Positions 27,601 to 34,771 of a stretch of 64,000 bases of DNA are shown piece by piece. A program made the translations under genes and the position numbers. Numbering within the stretch: position 1 is the first letter of the stretch; each line of letters begins with the position of its first letter. Source of the stretch: Enterococcus wangshanyuanii (GTDB lineage: Bacteria > Bacillota > Bacilli > Lactobacillales > Enterococcaceae); assembly GCF_002197645.1 (NCBI RefSeq), contig NZ_CP021874.1, positions 1,302,001 to 1,366,000 on the forward strand, given 5' to 3'. The notes beneath the pieces are model-generated. The model ran no database searches and had not been told where the DNA came from. It worked only from the letters and a program-made list of their open reading frames with translations.

Positions 27601-28891
27601 TGATCGTCATCGCTTTCATATCCTGACCGCCAATGTCTAAAATAAAATCTACACCTGGTTGAAAATGATCTGCCGCTTTATAATGCGCCATCGTTTCTAC
27701 TTCACCGATATCGACCTTCAAAGCATTTTTGATCAAATGTTCGCCATAACCTGTCACTGCTGCCTTACCGATAAAGACATCCTTTGGCATTTGCTGATAC
27801 AAGTCTTTCAAGACTTCCATCGTCGTTTCTAAAGGCTGCCCTTGGTTATTTCCATAAAATGAGAACAACAGATTACCATCTTCATCGATCAACGTGACTT
27901 TCGTTGTTGTAGATCCTGCATCGATCCCTAAAAATGCGACACCTTGATGTTCAGATAAAGGCTTTTCTTGCGCCTTAGCCTGATCGTGGCGGGCTCTAAA
28001 TGCATTTAACTCCTCTTCATCTTGGAATAACGGTTCCAAGGTATCGGTTGGCTTCAATTGTTCCTGATCTCCCTGCGTTAGACGCTGAATCAGCTCTTCT
28101 AGAGTAGTCAAATTCGCGCCTTCAGAATAAATGGCTGCTCCCATCGCAACAAATAACTGAGGGTTTTCCGGGAAGATGACATCTCCCGGCTGGATATCCA
28201 ACGTTTCAATAAATCGTTTTCTAAGCTCTGACATAAAGAAAAGCGGTCCGCCTAAAAAAGCGATCTTTCCTTTGATTTTTCTTCCTGCCGCTAACCCTGC
28301 AATGGTTTGATTGACCACCGCTTGAAAGATACTAGCTGCAATATCTTCTTTTGCTGCCCCTTCATTGATCAGCGGCTGAACATCTGTTTTAGCAAATACT
28401 CCGCATCTTGAAGCGATCGGATAAATCGTTTGATAATTTTTCGCCAGTTCATTGACTCCGTTTGCATCTGTTTTTAATAAGACGGCCATTTGATCGATAA
28501 AAGCTCCCGTCCCACCAGCACAGCTGCCATTCATCCGTTGCTCTAACGCACCATCGAAAAAGGTGATCTTTGCATCTTCTCCGCCTAGTTCGATCGCAAC
28601 ATCGGTTTCGGGAATAATTTCTTCTACAGTTCTTGTACAAGCGATCACTTCCTGAACAAAAGAAATGTTTAGGACATCTGCGAGCCCCATTCCTCCAGAA
28701 CCTGTGATCGTCATCGTGAGAGGTGTTTTTTCACCAAGAACATTCATTGCTTCTATCAAAACTTTTTCTGTGGCTGCTTTCACATCTGAGTAATGTCGTT
28801 CATATTTTGCGAATTTGGTATGATTTTCTTCATCGATAATTACCAATTTCACAGTTGTCGAACCGACATCTATTCCTGCTCTTATTGTCAT
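24644..28891 (-). CDS. Giant acyl-CoA dehydratase activase-like protein
   Basis: 1,415 residues, cytosolic. Two BadF/HgdC-type ASKHA ATPase domains lie in tandem: residues about 1-270 (GIDVGSTTVKLVI, ELGGEDAKIT, CAGGTGAFID) and 320-580 (GIDAGSTTTKVTLI, DIGGQDMKAM, NEACSSGCGSFIE). A Cys-rich CGLCENNCMMTV segment, a DUF2229 region and an HgdB/HgdC-like C-terminal part (NNDACYPAIISIGQL, QTGGGCRATNYIP) follow. HgdC proteins carry a 4Fe-4S cluster and feed electrons to 2-hydroxyacyl-CoA dehydratases under ATP hydrolysis, but no dehydratase gene is near, so the partner is unknown. The start at 28891 has AAGGAG 8 bases upstream. A TetR regulator is divergent. Confidence 0.88.
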   Translation of the reverse strand: MTIRAGIDVGSTTVKLVIIDEENHTKFAKYERHYSDVKAATEKVLIEAMNVLGEKTPLTMTITGSGGMGLADVLNISFVQEVIACTRTVEEIIPETDVAIELGGEDAKITFFDGALEQRMNGSCAGGTGAFIDQMAVLLKTDANGVNELAKNYQTIYPIASRCGVFAKTDVQPLINEGAAKEDIAASIFQAVVNQTIAGLAAGRKIKGKIAFLGGPLFFMSELRKRFIETLDIQPGDVIFPENPQLFVAMGAAIYSEGANLTTLEELIQRLTQGDQEQLKPTDTLEPLFQDEEELNAFRARHDQAKAQEKPLSEHQGVAFLGIDAGSTTTKVTLIDEDGNLLFSFYGNNQGQPLETTMEVLKDLYQQMPKDVFIGKAAVTGYGEHLIKNALKVDIGEVETMAHYKAADHFQPGVDFILDIGGQDMKAMTIKDGVLSSIQLNEACSSGCGSFIETFAKSLNYDVKDFAIEALSSKAPVDLGSRCTVFMNSKVKQVQKEGASVGDISAGLSYSVIKNAIYKVIKVRRPEELGKKIVCQGGTFYNEAVLRAFEMISEREVVRPSIAGLMGAYGAALIALENYELGQETTMLALDELDTFTAEKEFTHCGLCENNCMMTVTIFSDGRQFVTGNRCERGARIKVKREDRKVNMIDYKYRKLFKYRPLKEKDAKYGRIGIPRVLNMYENYPLWHTFFTDLGFRVELSPRSNKELYEQGMETIPSDTACYPAKITHGHIQALIDAEIPMIFYPGVVFERQESAEADNHFNCPIVQSYPDVIRNNVDDIRDGKVDYRNPYINLADEASVAKVLSDTFADLGISAEQVTQALRHGYEELDAFKEAIRNKGEETLVMLNQKGEKGIVLSGRPYHLDPEINHGIADVITQEGFHVLTEDSISHLGDVGNLRVVNQWVYHSRLYAAARVVAKSKNLELVQLNSFGCGLDAVTTDQVEEIMEQYGKIYTVLKIDEGSNLGAIRIRLRSLKAAVGEREKMNFEPKLQHEEPEKIVFTKEMKRTHTLLLPMLSPIHQSGLVDEALKASGYNVVCLPADDREAVNVGLKYVNNDACYPAIISIGQLVEALESGEYDLDHVSVMMTQTGGGCRATNYIPLLRKALNDAGFPQVPVVSVSMGNKGVESNPGFKFTLPMLKRLAVAFLYGDLFERVVYRTRPYETEVGMIDELHEKWLKQVEKNVRNGSLTLFNRNMKKIIKEFDEVPLLDIQKPKVGVVGEILVKYSPTANNDIVRLLEAEGAEAVVPDIVGFMNYSLYNQIFKYENLGMSKQSKNLAKFAIRMIEYVEKPMDKALSNSKRFDGINSIHELAEDAGKILSIGNHTGEGWFLTGEMIELLKSDVNNIVCMQPFGCLPNHVVGKGVTKELRRQYPKANIAPIDYDPGVSLVNQLNRIRLMMATAHKMMDEEKIHS

Positions 28892-29032
28892 TTGTTTTAT
28901 CTCCTTATTGTCCATACCTTTTTATTTCCCAACACTTTGTTGATTATCCTACAAGGTGTCTGATATAATACTTATGTATATTTTAGAAAGATTCTAATTT
29001 ATTTGCAACAAGCAAAACACCCAAATTTGTGA

Positions 29033-29051
29033 GATAAGCAACAAACTTATC
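29033..29051. promoter_or_regulatory. Inverted repeat between activase and TetR genes
   Basis: GATAAG, 7 bases, CTTATC, inside a wider CAACA-N13-TGTTG repeat at about 29039-29061; in the 193-bp divergent promoter region, the usual site for a TetR operator. Confidence 0.5.
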
Positions 29052-29084
29052 AAATCTGTTGATTATTTTGAAAGGAATTTTTAT

Positions 29085-29693
29085 ATGTCGAAGAAAACAG
29101 ACCTGCGGGTAAAGCGAACACACAAAATGATCATCGAAGCTTTCTTTCATTTAGTTGAGGAAAAAGGATATGATTGTATCACGATCCAAGACATTGCAGA
29201 TGAAGCGATGATCAATCGCGCGACTTTTTATGCTCATTTTAAAGATAAACAGGATCTTTATGAACAAATTTTTGATTTTGCCGTCAATGCCTTTACTTCT
29301 GTCATCGATACAGAACAAATCATTGTAAAAAATCGAATCAAGGTCAAACAGATCGAATTTCTTCTTACACATATTTATATCAATATTCAAAAAAATAAGA
29401 ACTTTTTCTTAACGATCATGGACGGCAGCTCTAATGAATTACTGCGAAAAAAATTGGCTGAGATCATTTATGAAAAATATGCAGACATTCTCTGTAAGTT
29501 AAAGATCACTGAAAACGAGATCGAAGTACCGATCGATTTCATTATTGAATACATGACATCGATCTTCATCGGAACCCTTCACTGGTGGATTACAAGTGAC
29601 ACAGATATGTCACCAAATCATCTAGCTAGACTTGTTATTAAATTAGTTGGAAATGGGCACTTAACTGTGCTTGGGATCGAGATCGATAAATAA
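29085..29693 (+). CDS. TetR/AcrR-family regulator
   Basis: 202 residues. The N-terminal helix-turn-helix (ITIQDIADEAMINRATFYAHF, residues 30-50) is a clear TetR type; the C-terminal half is a divergent ligand domain ending in a TetR_C-like helix pair (IDFIIEYMTSIFIGTLHWW). It is divergent from the giant activase-like gene and most likely controls it, through the inverted repeats in between. Ligand unknown. GAAAGGAATTTTTAT precedes the ATG. Confidence 0.88.
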   Translation: MSKKTDLRVKRTHKMIIEAFFHLVEEKGYDCITIQDIADEAMINRATFYAHFKDKQDLYEQIFDFAVNAFTSVIDTEQIIVKNRIKVKQIEFLLTHIYINIQKNKNFFLTIMDGSSNELLRKKLAEIIYEKYADILCKLKITENEIEVPIDFIIEYMTSIFIGTLHWWITSDTDMSPNHLARLVIKLVGNGHLTVLGIEIDK

Positions 29694-29701
29694 TCAAAAA
29701 A

Positions 29702-29744
29702 AGAGCCCGAAACAAAACTAGAAATCAGTTTTGTTTCGGGCTCT
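29702..29744 (+). terminator. Terminator after the TetR gene
   Basis: Perfect 18-bp stem AGAGCCCGAAACAAAACT / AGTTTTGTTTCGGGCTCT with a 7-base loop and an A run before it; the T run after it is missing on the plus strand, while the minus strand reads into TTTTTT, so it may work better against transcription from the other side. Confidence 0.8.
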
Positions 29745-30072
29745 AAATTCGAATAAAAGGCAAGAAAAAAGCAACTACTACGCTACGCTTCGATCACATC
29801 AGCTAACGCATACAGTTTCACTATTGTTCAAAGAACAAAGTGAAGCTAGCAAAATTCTAAGTGCTAAAGCACTAAGAGTTGAAGGCTTCGGAAATAAGCT
29901 GAAGTTGCTGTAAAATACAACGAGGACCGCGTTGATGCTTTCTCGTCAAAGACTCGTCGCAGATAAACAGTGTCGCACAGTACCTACCTGGTCACAAAAA
30001 TTTGAAGAACGATTTTTGTCCATTCCTTCTTCATTTCCCGAAGCTAAACGCTTTTTGTCTCAGCTCTTTTTT
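29745..30072. repeat. Intergenic repeat element, long copy
   Basis: About 330 bp with no convincing gene. It shares ttcggaaataagctgaa, cacaaaaatttgaagaa, ccttctt, ttcccgaagctaaacg and the end ttttgtctcagctctttt with the elements at 52977-53108 and, in part, 43722-43796 and 41143-41240. It contains an extra internal segment of about 200 bp that the other copies lack. Confidence 0.75.
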
Positions 30073-30074
30073 GT

Positions 30075-30260
30075 TTAACGATTTTTTGCACGCCATTTTT
30101 TCGTATGTGCTGTATCTCTAGAAGAGATGATTTTAACACTGGAAGCTTTCTCTCCATTTTTCTTTTTAGAAAAAAGATTGACCTTCACATCATATTTTCC
30201 TTCACTGGCTAAATCATATAGTCTTTCAGCTGTTTCAGTTATTTTCTCTTTGATGTTCAT
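30075..30260 (-). CDS. Small basic hypothetical protein
   Basis: 61 residues, rich in Lys and Arg (about a quarter), no membrane segment. The start at 30260 has GAGGAG 8 bases upstream; a GTG nine bases earlier is in frame but poorly placed. The good ribosome site and coding-like composition (MNIKEKITETAERLYDLA then a KVNLFSKKKNG hairpin-like part) support a real gene. I do not recognise the family; the basic tail SRDTAHTKKWRAKNR could bind nucleic acid. Confidence 0.65.
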   Translation of the reverse strand: MNIKEKITETAERLYDLASEGKYDVKVNLFSKKKNGEKASSVKIISSRDTAHTKKWRAKNR

Positions 30261-30350
30261 TATTTTCACTCCTCATATGTTTCTTTTGTTTCTTTCACTT
30301 TATCATATATTTTTGAAAAAGAGAACAAAAGCTCTCTGCCTTTTATGAAT

Positions 30351-30379
30351 AAAAAAAACAACTCATCTGAGTTGTTTTG
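30351..30379 (-). terminator. Terminator after the tRNA pair
   Basis: Minus strand AAAACAACTCA, GA, TGAGTTGTTTTTTTT, 8 bp after tRNA-Gln. Confidence 0.85.
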
Positions 30380-30386
30380 ATAAGAC

Positions 30387-30457
30387 TGGGGTAGCTGGAT
30401 TCGAACCAACGCATGACAGAGTCAAAGTCTGTTGCCTTACCGCTTGGCCATACCCCA
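30387..30457 (-). tRNA. tRNA-Gln (anticodon TTG)
   Basis: Minus strand begins TGGGGTATGGCCAAGCGG, has the anticodon loop CTTTGAC in an ACAGA / TCTGT stem, the T loop GGTTCGAATCC and closes TACCCCA. CCA is not encoded. Boundaries could be off by one base. Co-transcribed with tRNA-Tyr 11 bp upstream. Confidence 0.95.
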
Positions 30458-30467
30458 ATAATAAAAA

Positions 30468-30548
30468 TGGAGGAAAGTGGATTCGAACCACTGAACCCTA
30501 AGGAACGGATTTACAGTCCGTCGCGTTTAGCCACTTCGCTATTCCTCC
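30468..30548 (-). tRNA. tRNA-Tyr (anticodon GTA)
   Basis: Class II tRNA of 81 bases: acceptor GGAGGAA / TTTCCTCC region, anticodon loop CTGTAAA in CGGA / TCCG stem, a long variable arm (TTCCTTAGGG region) and T loop GGTTCGAATCC. CCA is not encoded. Confidence 0.95.
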
Positions 30549-30638
30549 AAAAGGTTTTAGTAAAAAACCTGACTTAGTTATAATACAAAATTTTCGAGTA
30601 AATTGCAAGCACTTTTCGAAAAAAAGTTGTTATTTATT

Positions 30639-30872
30639 TTAGTCGTTCAAATTCCACTGACGAATCACGTATTCAATCGCTTCATCCAGCGTTTTGACTG
30701 TTGCTTCATTTCGTCCATCAATCAATACTGCGAATTTTTTTTCCGCTTGAGTGACTACTTGACCGATTTCTTTTTTACCAATCATTAAGGTATTGATGGT
30801 CAATTGTTCCCCGTTGATCTTTTTTTGACTCTCTTCGATTCGTACTTCTATATCTTTATTCTTTTTAGACAT
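30639..30872 (-). CDS. DUF2969-like small protein
   Basis: 77 residues, cytosolic. Layout MSKKNKDIEVRIEE, LTINTLMIGKKEIGQV, KFAVLIDG and the C-terminal LDEAIEYVIRQWNLND matches a small Lactobacillales-only family known to me as DUF2969, with no known role. The ATG at 30872 is chosen because GGAGGG lies six bases upstream; the ATG at 30878 would have no spacer. Confidence 0.78.
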   Translation of the reverse strand: MSKKNKDIEVRIEESQKKINGEQLTINTLMIGKKEIGQVVTQAEKKFAVLIDGRNEATVKTLDEAIEYVIRQWNLND

Positions 30873-30908
30873 TCTCATCCCTCCAAGCCTCTATGTTATC
30901 ATGTCTCG

Positions 30909-30941
30909 TAAAAAAAAGCACCTATCATTTAAGATAGATGC
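30909..30941 (-). terminator. Terminator after the sortase cluster
   Basis: Minus strand GCATCTATC, TTAAAT, GATAGGTGC followed by eight T, 16 bp past the stop of the membrane-protein gene. Confidence 0.88.
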
Positions 30942-30956
30942 CCGATATTTTTGAAT

Positions 30957-31790
30957 TTAGGTACTAAACAATTGTTTCCGTTTGACTTCACTCATTAAAC
31001 CAAAAGCAATCCCAGCTATGATCGACACAATGCCAATAGTAATAAATAGCCATAAAAAGCTTGATAAATACGTTTGAATGAAATCATACATCGCTTTCGA
31101 TTGAATACCTAGTTTTTTCAGAAATCCCTGTATTAAAATAGCAGCAGGAACAACGACCATCATCAATCCACTACCAATGGCTATATACGACCAATATCTC
31201 AATAAACGATGGAAATAGCCACGTAGTGATGAATAAAGAGAAAGACTTAGTAATCCCCATAAAACGCCGCAAATGACCATGAAAATGACGAGTGTCGATT
31301 TATAGTTCATTACTTTTCGTCCATAAGAGACTAAGAAAGGCAATTCGATATAGCCTTTATAAATCGTAACGGCATTTTCTCCTAAATCATTCACTGCTTT
31401 TTCTGACTCTGGAGTCACTTCAATGTTTTTCTCTTCCATGTAAGCCATAATTGCCTCAGAGACAGCCGCATGAATTTGCTTCTCATTAGAAATTGAGTAT
31501 TTGGTTCCTGAATGATACATTGCTTTGAAATATGCATCAACATCTTTTTGAACCAGAGCTTTGCTGACTGTTTGATCCAGCACGCCTTCCGGTATATTAC
31601 TTCCTAAAGCACTATTTTCAATTTGCCGATTGATTTCTCCTGCTAATTCTGTGTAATAATCAGCATTAGCAGCTTGCTTTGTTATATAGTTTTCACTAAA
31701 AAGAGTCAATCTCAATGCAAGTAAAATCAAAAAAGCAAACAAAAAGACAGAGGATAAAAATGCAATCAAAAAGCGCGAAAGCACCTTCAT
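30957..31790 (-). CDS. Membrane protein of the sortase cluster
   Basis: 277 residues from the ATG at 31790 (MKVLSRFLIAFLSSVFLFAF); an in-frame ATG at 31811 adds seven residues. One N-terminal helix, an extracellular, mostly helical domain of about 130 residues, then three membrane helices (about 160-185, 195-225, 240-265) and a short basic tail KRKQLF. Third gene after the surface protein and sortase, 18 bp from the latter, closed by a terminator. I do not recognise the family. A role in presenting or processing the sortase substrate is inference from co-transcription. Confidence 0.8.
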   Translation of the reverse strand: MKVLSRFLIAFLSSVFLFAFLILLALRLTLFSENYITKQAANADYYTELAGEINRQIENSALGSNIPEGVLDQTVSKALVQKDVDAYFKAMYHSGTKYSISNEKQIHAAVSEAIMAYMEEKNIEVTPESEKAVNDLGENAVTIYKGYIELPFLVSYGRKVMNYKSTLVIFMVICGVLWGLLSLSLYSSLRGYFHRLLRYWSYIAIGSGLMMVVVPAAILIQGFLKKLGIQSKAMYDFIQTYLSSFLWLFITIGIVSIIAGIAFGLMSEVKRKQLFST

Positions 31791-31829
31791 CAGATGACCC
31801 CGATTTCTCATTTCACTGATTCTCCTTTT

Positions 31830-32588
31830 TTACGATTTTTCATCAATAATCGGTCCAGAAATATAATCTGCAGAGACAAATACACGTTCTGGTGTTAAGC
31901 CGATCGCATCCAGTGGATAACAGGTATATAGAATCAGTGAGCGCTTCGTGCGATCACCCAGCTTAGTATTGATTGATGGATCTTTATAATTCGCAACTTT
32001 GACTTCCGTTACTTGATATGTATAATCCCCATAATGAGTATGAACCTTGACCTCATCTCCTGGCTCTAAATAATAGATTTTCCCGAAAGAAGGCATATTA
32101 TGTCCGCCAATCAATGTTGTTCCTAAATCTCCTGGAATCATACTGCCAATATATTGACCTGCGCCTAAACGCAAAATTTCTTCGCTATCTCCATAATACA
32201 ATGGTTCATTAATTCCAACTTTATCAATGACAACTTCCCCGAACAGATCTCCTCCTGTCGGATAGACGACACTTGTAGAAGCTAAAGCTCCTGTTTCAGA
32301 TGATTGTGTCCCCTTTGTTTCGTTGGATTGCTGTGTTTCACTAGGATCTGCTGTCTGATTTTTTGAGTTCTGTGTTTCTGACGATTGCTTTGTTTCTTGA
32401 GCTCTTTTGGCAAATAGATTATTTCCTTTTTGTTCAAAAGAAGGCGCGTCATTCAACGAAATCAATTCCACAGCAGAAGAAGCAAAATTAATGACAGGTG
32501 CACCAATAATGTAAATAATAAGATAGCCGAAAAACATAAAGAGAAGAGGCACGTAAATAAATGCCCCTACTCTTTTCAATTTTTTCAT
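31830..32588 (-). CDS. Class D-like sortase
   Basis: 252-residue membrane transpeptidase. N-terminal helix at about 8-35, a Ser/Thr/Gln-rich linker (60-105), then the sortase barrel. The catalytic His163 is in LIGGHNMP, Cys223 in LILYTCYPL and Arg235 in TPERVFV. The TCYPL surroundings and size fit class D rather than housekeeping class A. It begins two bases after the stop of the surface-protein gene, the expected place for a dedicated sortase, so the protein encoded just upstream is the obvious substrate. Confidence 0.9.
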   Translation of the reverse strand: MKKLKRVGAFIYVPLLFMFFGYLIIYIIGAPVINFASSAVELISLNDAPSFEQKGNNLFAKRAQETKQSSETQNSKNQTADPSETQQSNETKGTQSSETGALASTSVVYPTGGDLFGEVVIDKVGINEPLYYGDSEEILRLGAGQYIGSMIPGDLGTTLIGGHNMPSFGKIYYLEPGDEVKVHTHYGDYTYQVTEVKVANYKDPSINTKLGDRTKRSLILYTCYPLDAIGLTPERVFVSADYISGPIIDEKS

Positions 32589-32589
32589 A

Positions 32590-33174
32590 TTAAGCTAGTT
32601 TATTCTTTCTGCTCACAAATACTGCACCTGTTGCAGCAACAATTAGTGAACCAAAAGTAATACCGCTAAGTGCGTAATTTGCGCCTGTATTTTTGACTGG
32701 TGTTCCAGTGCTGTATACAGGTGCACCTTTAGTGTCAGTGACAGTCACTGCAGAGTAACTTCCGCCAGCACCAAAAGTAATTTTCACACCGATTGCATTT
32801 CCAGCTGCTACAACATAACTTTGCAACTGAGAAATGACATTTGCCGGCAATAATCTAAGCGCATCTCCAAGTGTATTTGCACCAGAAGCATCTACAGAAA
32901 CACCTTCAACTAACGCACGCGCTGCTTGAATGTTTTTGATTGCTTCATCCGCTTGAGCTTGTGTTAAGTCAACACGTTTCAAGTGATTTTCTGCTGCATT
33001 GATCTCAGCTGCACCAAAAGCAAATTTCTTGCCGCCGATTGTAGCGCCAGCATTCAATTCATTAAGTATTGGTTGTTCAACTGCCGAAATTGCACCGTCT
33101 GCCAATGCAGGAGTTGCAAAACCTAATACGACTACTAAAGCAACGACAAATCCGATAACCTTTTTCATTTTCAT
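32590..33174 (-). CDS. Sortase-anchored surface protein with non-canonical NTG signal
   Basis: 194 residues. Signal peptide with cleavage likely after ALA-D (residue 25); an Ala-rich, low-charge mature part; and a C-terminal cell-wall signal: motif TPVKNTG (residues 158-164) in place of LPXTG, hydrophobic stretch 168-188, tail SRKNKLA. The whole C-terminus has sortase-substrate architecture. First gene of a three-gene operon with its sortase and a membrane protein, behind a TTGACT/TAATTT promoter. The mature domain is not one I recognise. AGGAGGAATGAAA precedes the ATG. Confidence 0.85.
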   Translation of the reverse strand: MKMKKVIGFVVALVVVLGFATPALADGAISAVEQPILNELNAGATIGGKKFAFGAAEINAAENHLKRVDLTQAQADEAIKNIQAARALVEGVSVDASGANTLGDALRLLPANVISQLQSYVVAAGNAIGVKITFGAGGSYSAVTVTDTKGAPVYSTGTPVKNTGANYALSGITFGSLIVAATGAVFVSRKNKLA

Positions 33175-33332
33175 TCCTCCTATCTTATATATTTATAATC
33201 AATTACAGTAAAGCTGTAACAATTATACCCTCAACAACACCTTATTTTTAAGGCAATAGAAAAACATATGTATCAGAAATAGTGCAACAAAATACACTCT
33301 TTTTTCAAAAATACAAAAGTCTTCACTATATA

Positions 33333-33361
33333 AAATTATCATATGCATTTGCAATAGTCAA
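33333..33361 (-). promoter_or_regulatory. Promoter of the sortase cluster
   Basis: Minus strand TTGACT, 17 bases, TAATTT; leader of about 150 nt containing a short TTACAG/CTGTAA hairpin. Confidence 0.65.
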
Positions 33362-33411
33362 ACTGTTTTCTAGGAAAATAAACGTTATCATCCCTTGACT
33401 TTACTACCTAT

Positions 33412-34065
33412 TTATGTCTTTTTAGATAGTAATACGGCTTCAAAAACGTCATAACCAGCAGTCTTTAGAATTTGTTCGATTTTGGCTGTTTCACGACTTT
33501 CTATCTGAAGTTCAATGATCGTTTCTAATTCTTTTCGGTTAACGACAACAGTTAATATACTAAAATCATTTTCTGCTAATAATTTAGTAATATCTGCTAA
33601 TATTCCTTTATGGTCTTCAGGAATTCGAAGTTGAATTCTTGTCCCGCCATCATTGTAACCTGTGATTTTTAAGAACGCATCAAAGATATCATTATTTGTA
33701 ATGATCCCGACCAGTTGTTCATTTGTATCAACTACTGGTAAAACTCCGATATTATTTTGACGCATTTGATAAATACCATCTTCTAAAGAGGCCTCTGGTT
33801 TGATCGTCTGAACTTCCTTTACCATAACATCGGCAACTGTTGTCTTGTTCAGCAGATAGTTTACCTCATACACACTTAAACTCGTTGCTTTGGACGGCAT
33901 TGCAGATTGAATGGTTCCTTCTGTGATCAACCCTACGATCCGTTCTTTTTCAACAACAGGTAAACGGTGGATATTGTTTTTTTTCATTAGATCGACCGCA
34001 TCAAAAATCTTCATTTGCGGCTGTGCTACAATCAATGTTTTGGTCATAAAATCACTAACGCTCAT
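33412..34065 (-). CDS. CBS-pair and ACT-domain protein, AcuB-like
   Basis: 217 residues: two CBS motifs (about 1-60, MTKTLIVAQPQMKIFDAV; 75-130, VMVKEVQTIKPEASLEDG) and a C-terminal ACT domain (about 140-215). Such proteins sense adenylates or amino acids. It is the last gene of the liv operon, four bases after livF, and may adjust transport or metabolism to the branched-chain amino-acid or energy state. The name acuB would be by similarity only. Confidence 0.85.
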   Translation of the reverse strand: MSVSDFMTKTLIVAQPQMKIFDAVDLMKKNNIHRLPVVEKERIVGLITEGTIQSAMPSKATSLSVYEVNYLLNKTTVADVMVKEVQTIKPEASLEDGIYQMRQNNIGVLPVVDTNEQLVGIITNNDIFDAFLKITGYNDGGTRIQLRIPEDHKGILADITKLLAENDFSILTVVVNRKELETIIELQIESRETAKIEQILKTAGYDVFEAVLLSKKT

Positions 34066-34069
34066 GCTT

Positions 34070-34771
34070 TTATCCTCCTAAATATGCTTTTTTGACTTCT
34101 TCACTTTCTAATAGTTCTTTACCTGGTCCACTCAGTACTACTTCCCCTGTTTCCAAAACATAGCCTCTATCAGCGATCGATAATGCCATTTTTGCATTTT
34201 GTTCGATCAGCAAAACGGTCGTTCCTTGTTTATTGATTTCCTGAATAATATTGAAGATCTCTTGAATAAAAATAGGTGCCAAGCCCATTGAAGGTTCATC
34301 TAGTAATAATAATTTAGGTTTAGACATCAATGCTCTGCCCATTGCCAGCATTTGCTGTTCACCACCTGATAAGGTAGAAGCATCTTGATTTCTACGTTCC
34401 TTTAAAATGGGAAACCGTTCAAAAATCATCTCATAATCTTCTTTTAATTGTTTATCTTTTCTTAGAAAAGCCCCCATTTCAAGATTTTCCTGAACCGTTA
34501 ATCCCGAGAAGACATGACGCCCTTCCGGAACTTGGCAAAGGCCAGATGCGACGATTTTTTGAGGCACTACTTTTTGGATTTCTTGTCCTTCAAATGTAAT
34601 GGTTCCGTTTGATGGACGGTTCAAGCCCGAAATGGTTCGCAGAATCGTGGTTTTCCCTGCACCATTGGCTCCAATCAAGGAAACGATTTCCCCTCGTTCT
34701 ACTTTAAAGTTTACATCACGTACCGCTTGGATCACACCATAATGTACGGATAGATTTTCAACAGTCAGCAT
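34070..34771 (-). CDS. livF: Branched-chain amino-acid ABC transporter ATPase LivF
   Basis: 233-residue ATPase. Walker A IGANGAGKTTILRTISGL, signature LSGGEQQMLAMGRALM and Walker B LLLLDEPSMGLAP are typical of LivF. Its start codon overlaps the livG stop by one base. Partner of LivG on the LivHM permease. Confidence 0.93.
   Translation of the reverse strand: MLTVENLSVHYGVIQAVRDVNFKVERGEIVSLIGANGAGKTTILRTISGLNRPSNGTITFEGQEIQKVVPQKIVASGLCQVPEGRHVFSGLTVQENLEMGAFLRKDKQLKEDYEMIFERFPILKERRNQDASTLSGGEQQMLAMGRALMSKPKLLLLDEPSMGLAPIFIQEIFNIIQEINKQGTTVLLIEQNAKMALSIADRGYVLETGEVVLSGPGKELLESEEVKKAYLGG

Noticed and set aside
29731..29913. 60-codon ORF in the repeat element
   Set aside because: No ribosome site, lies across the terminator and repeat, composition not protein-like.
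32590..33174. Assignment of the surface protein to DUF1002
   Set aside because: Only the signal peptide region looked similar; the mature part lacks that family's conserved pattern.
33376..33395. Possible cre (TGATAACGTTTATT) before the sortase-cluster promoter
   Set aside because: Only the left half fits the consensus.
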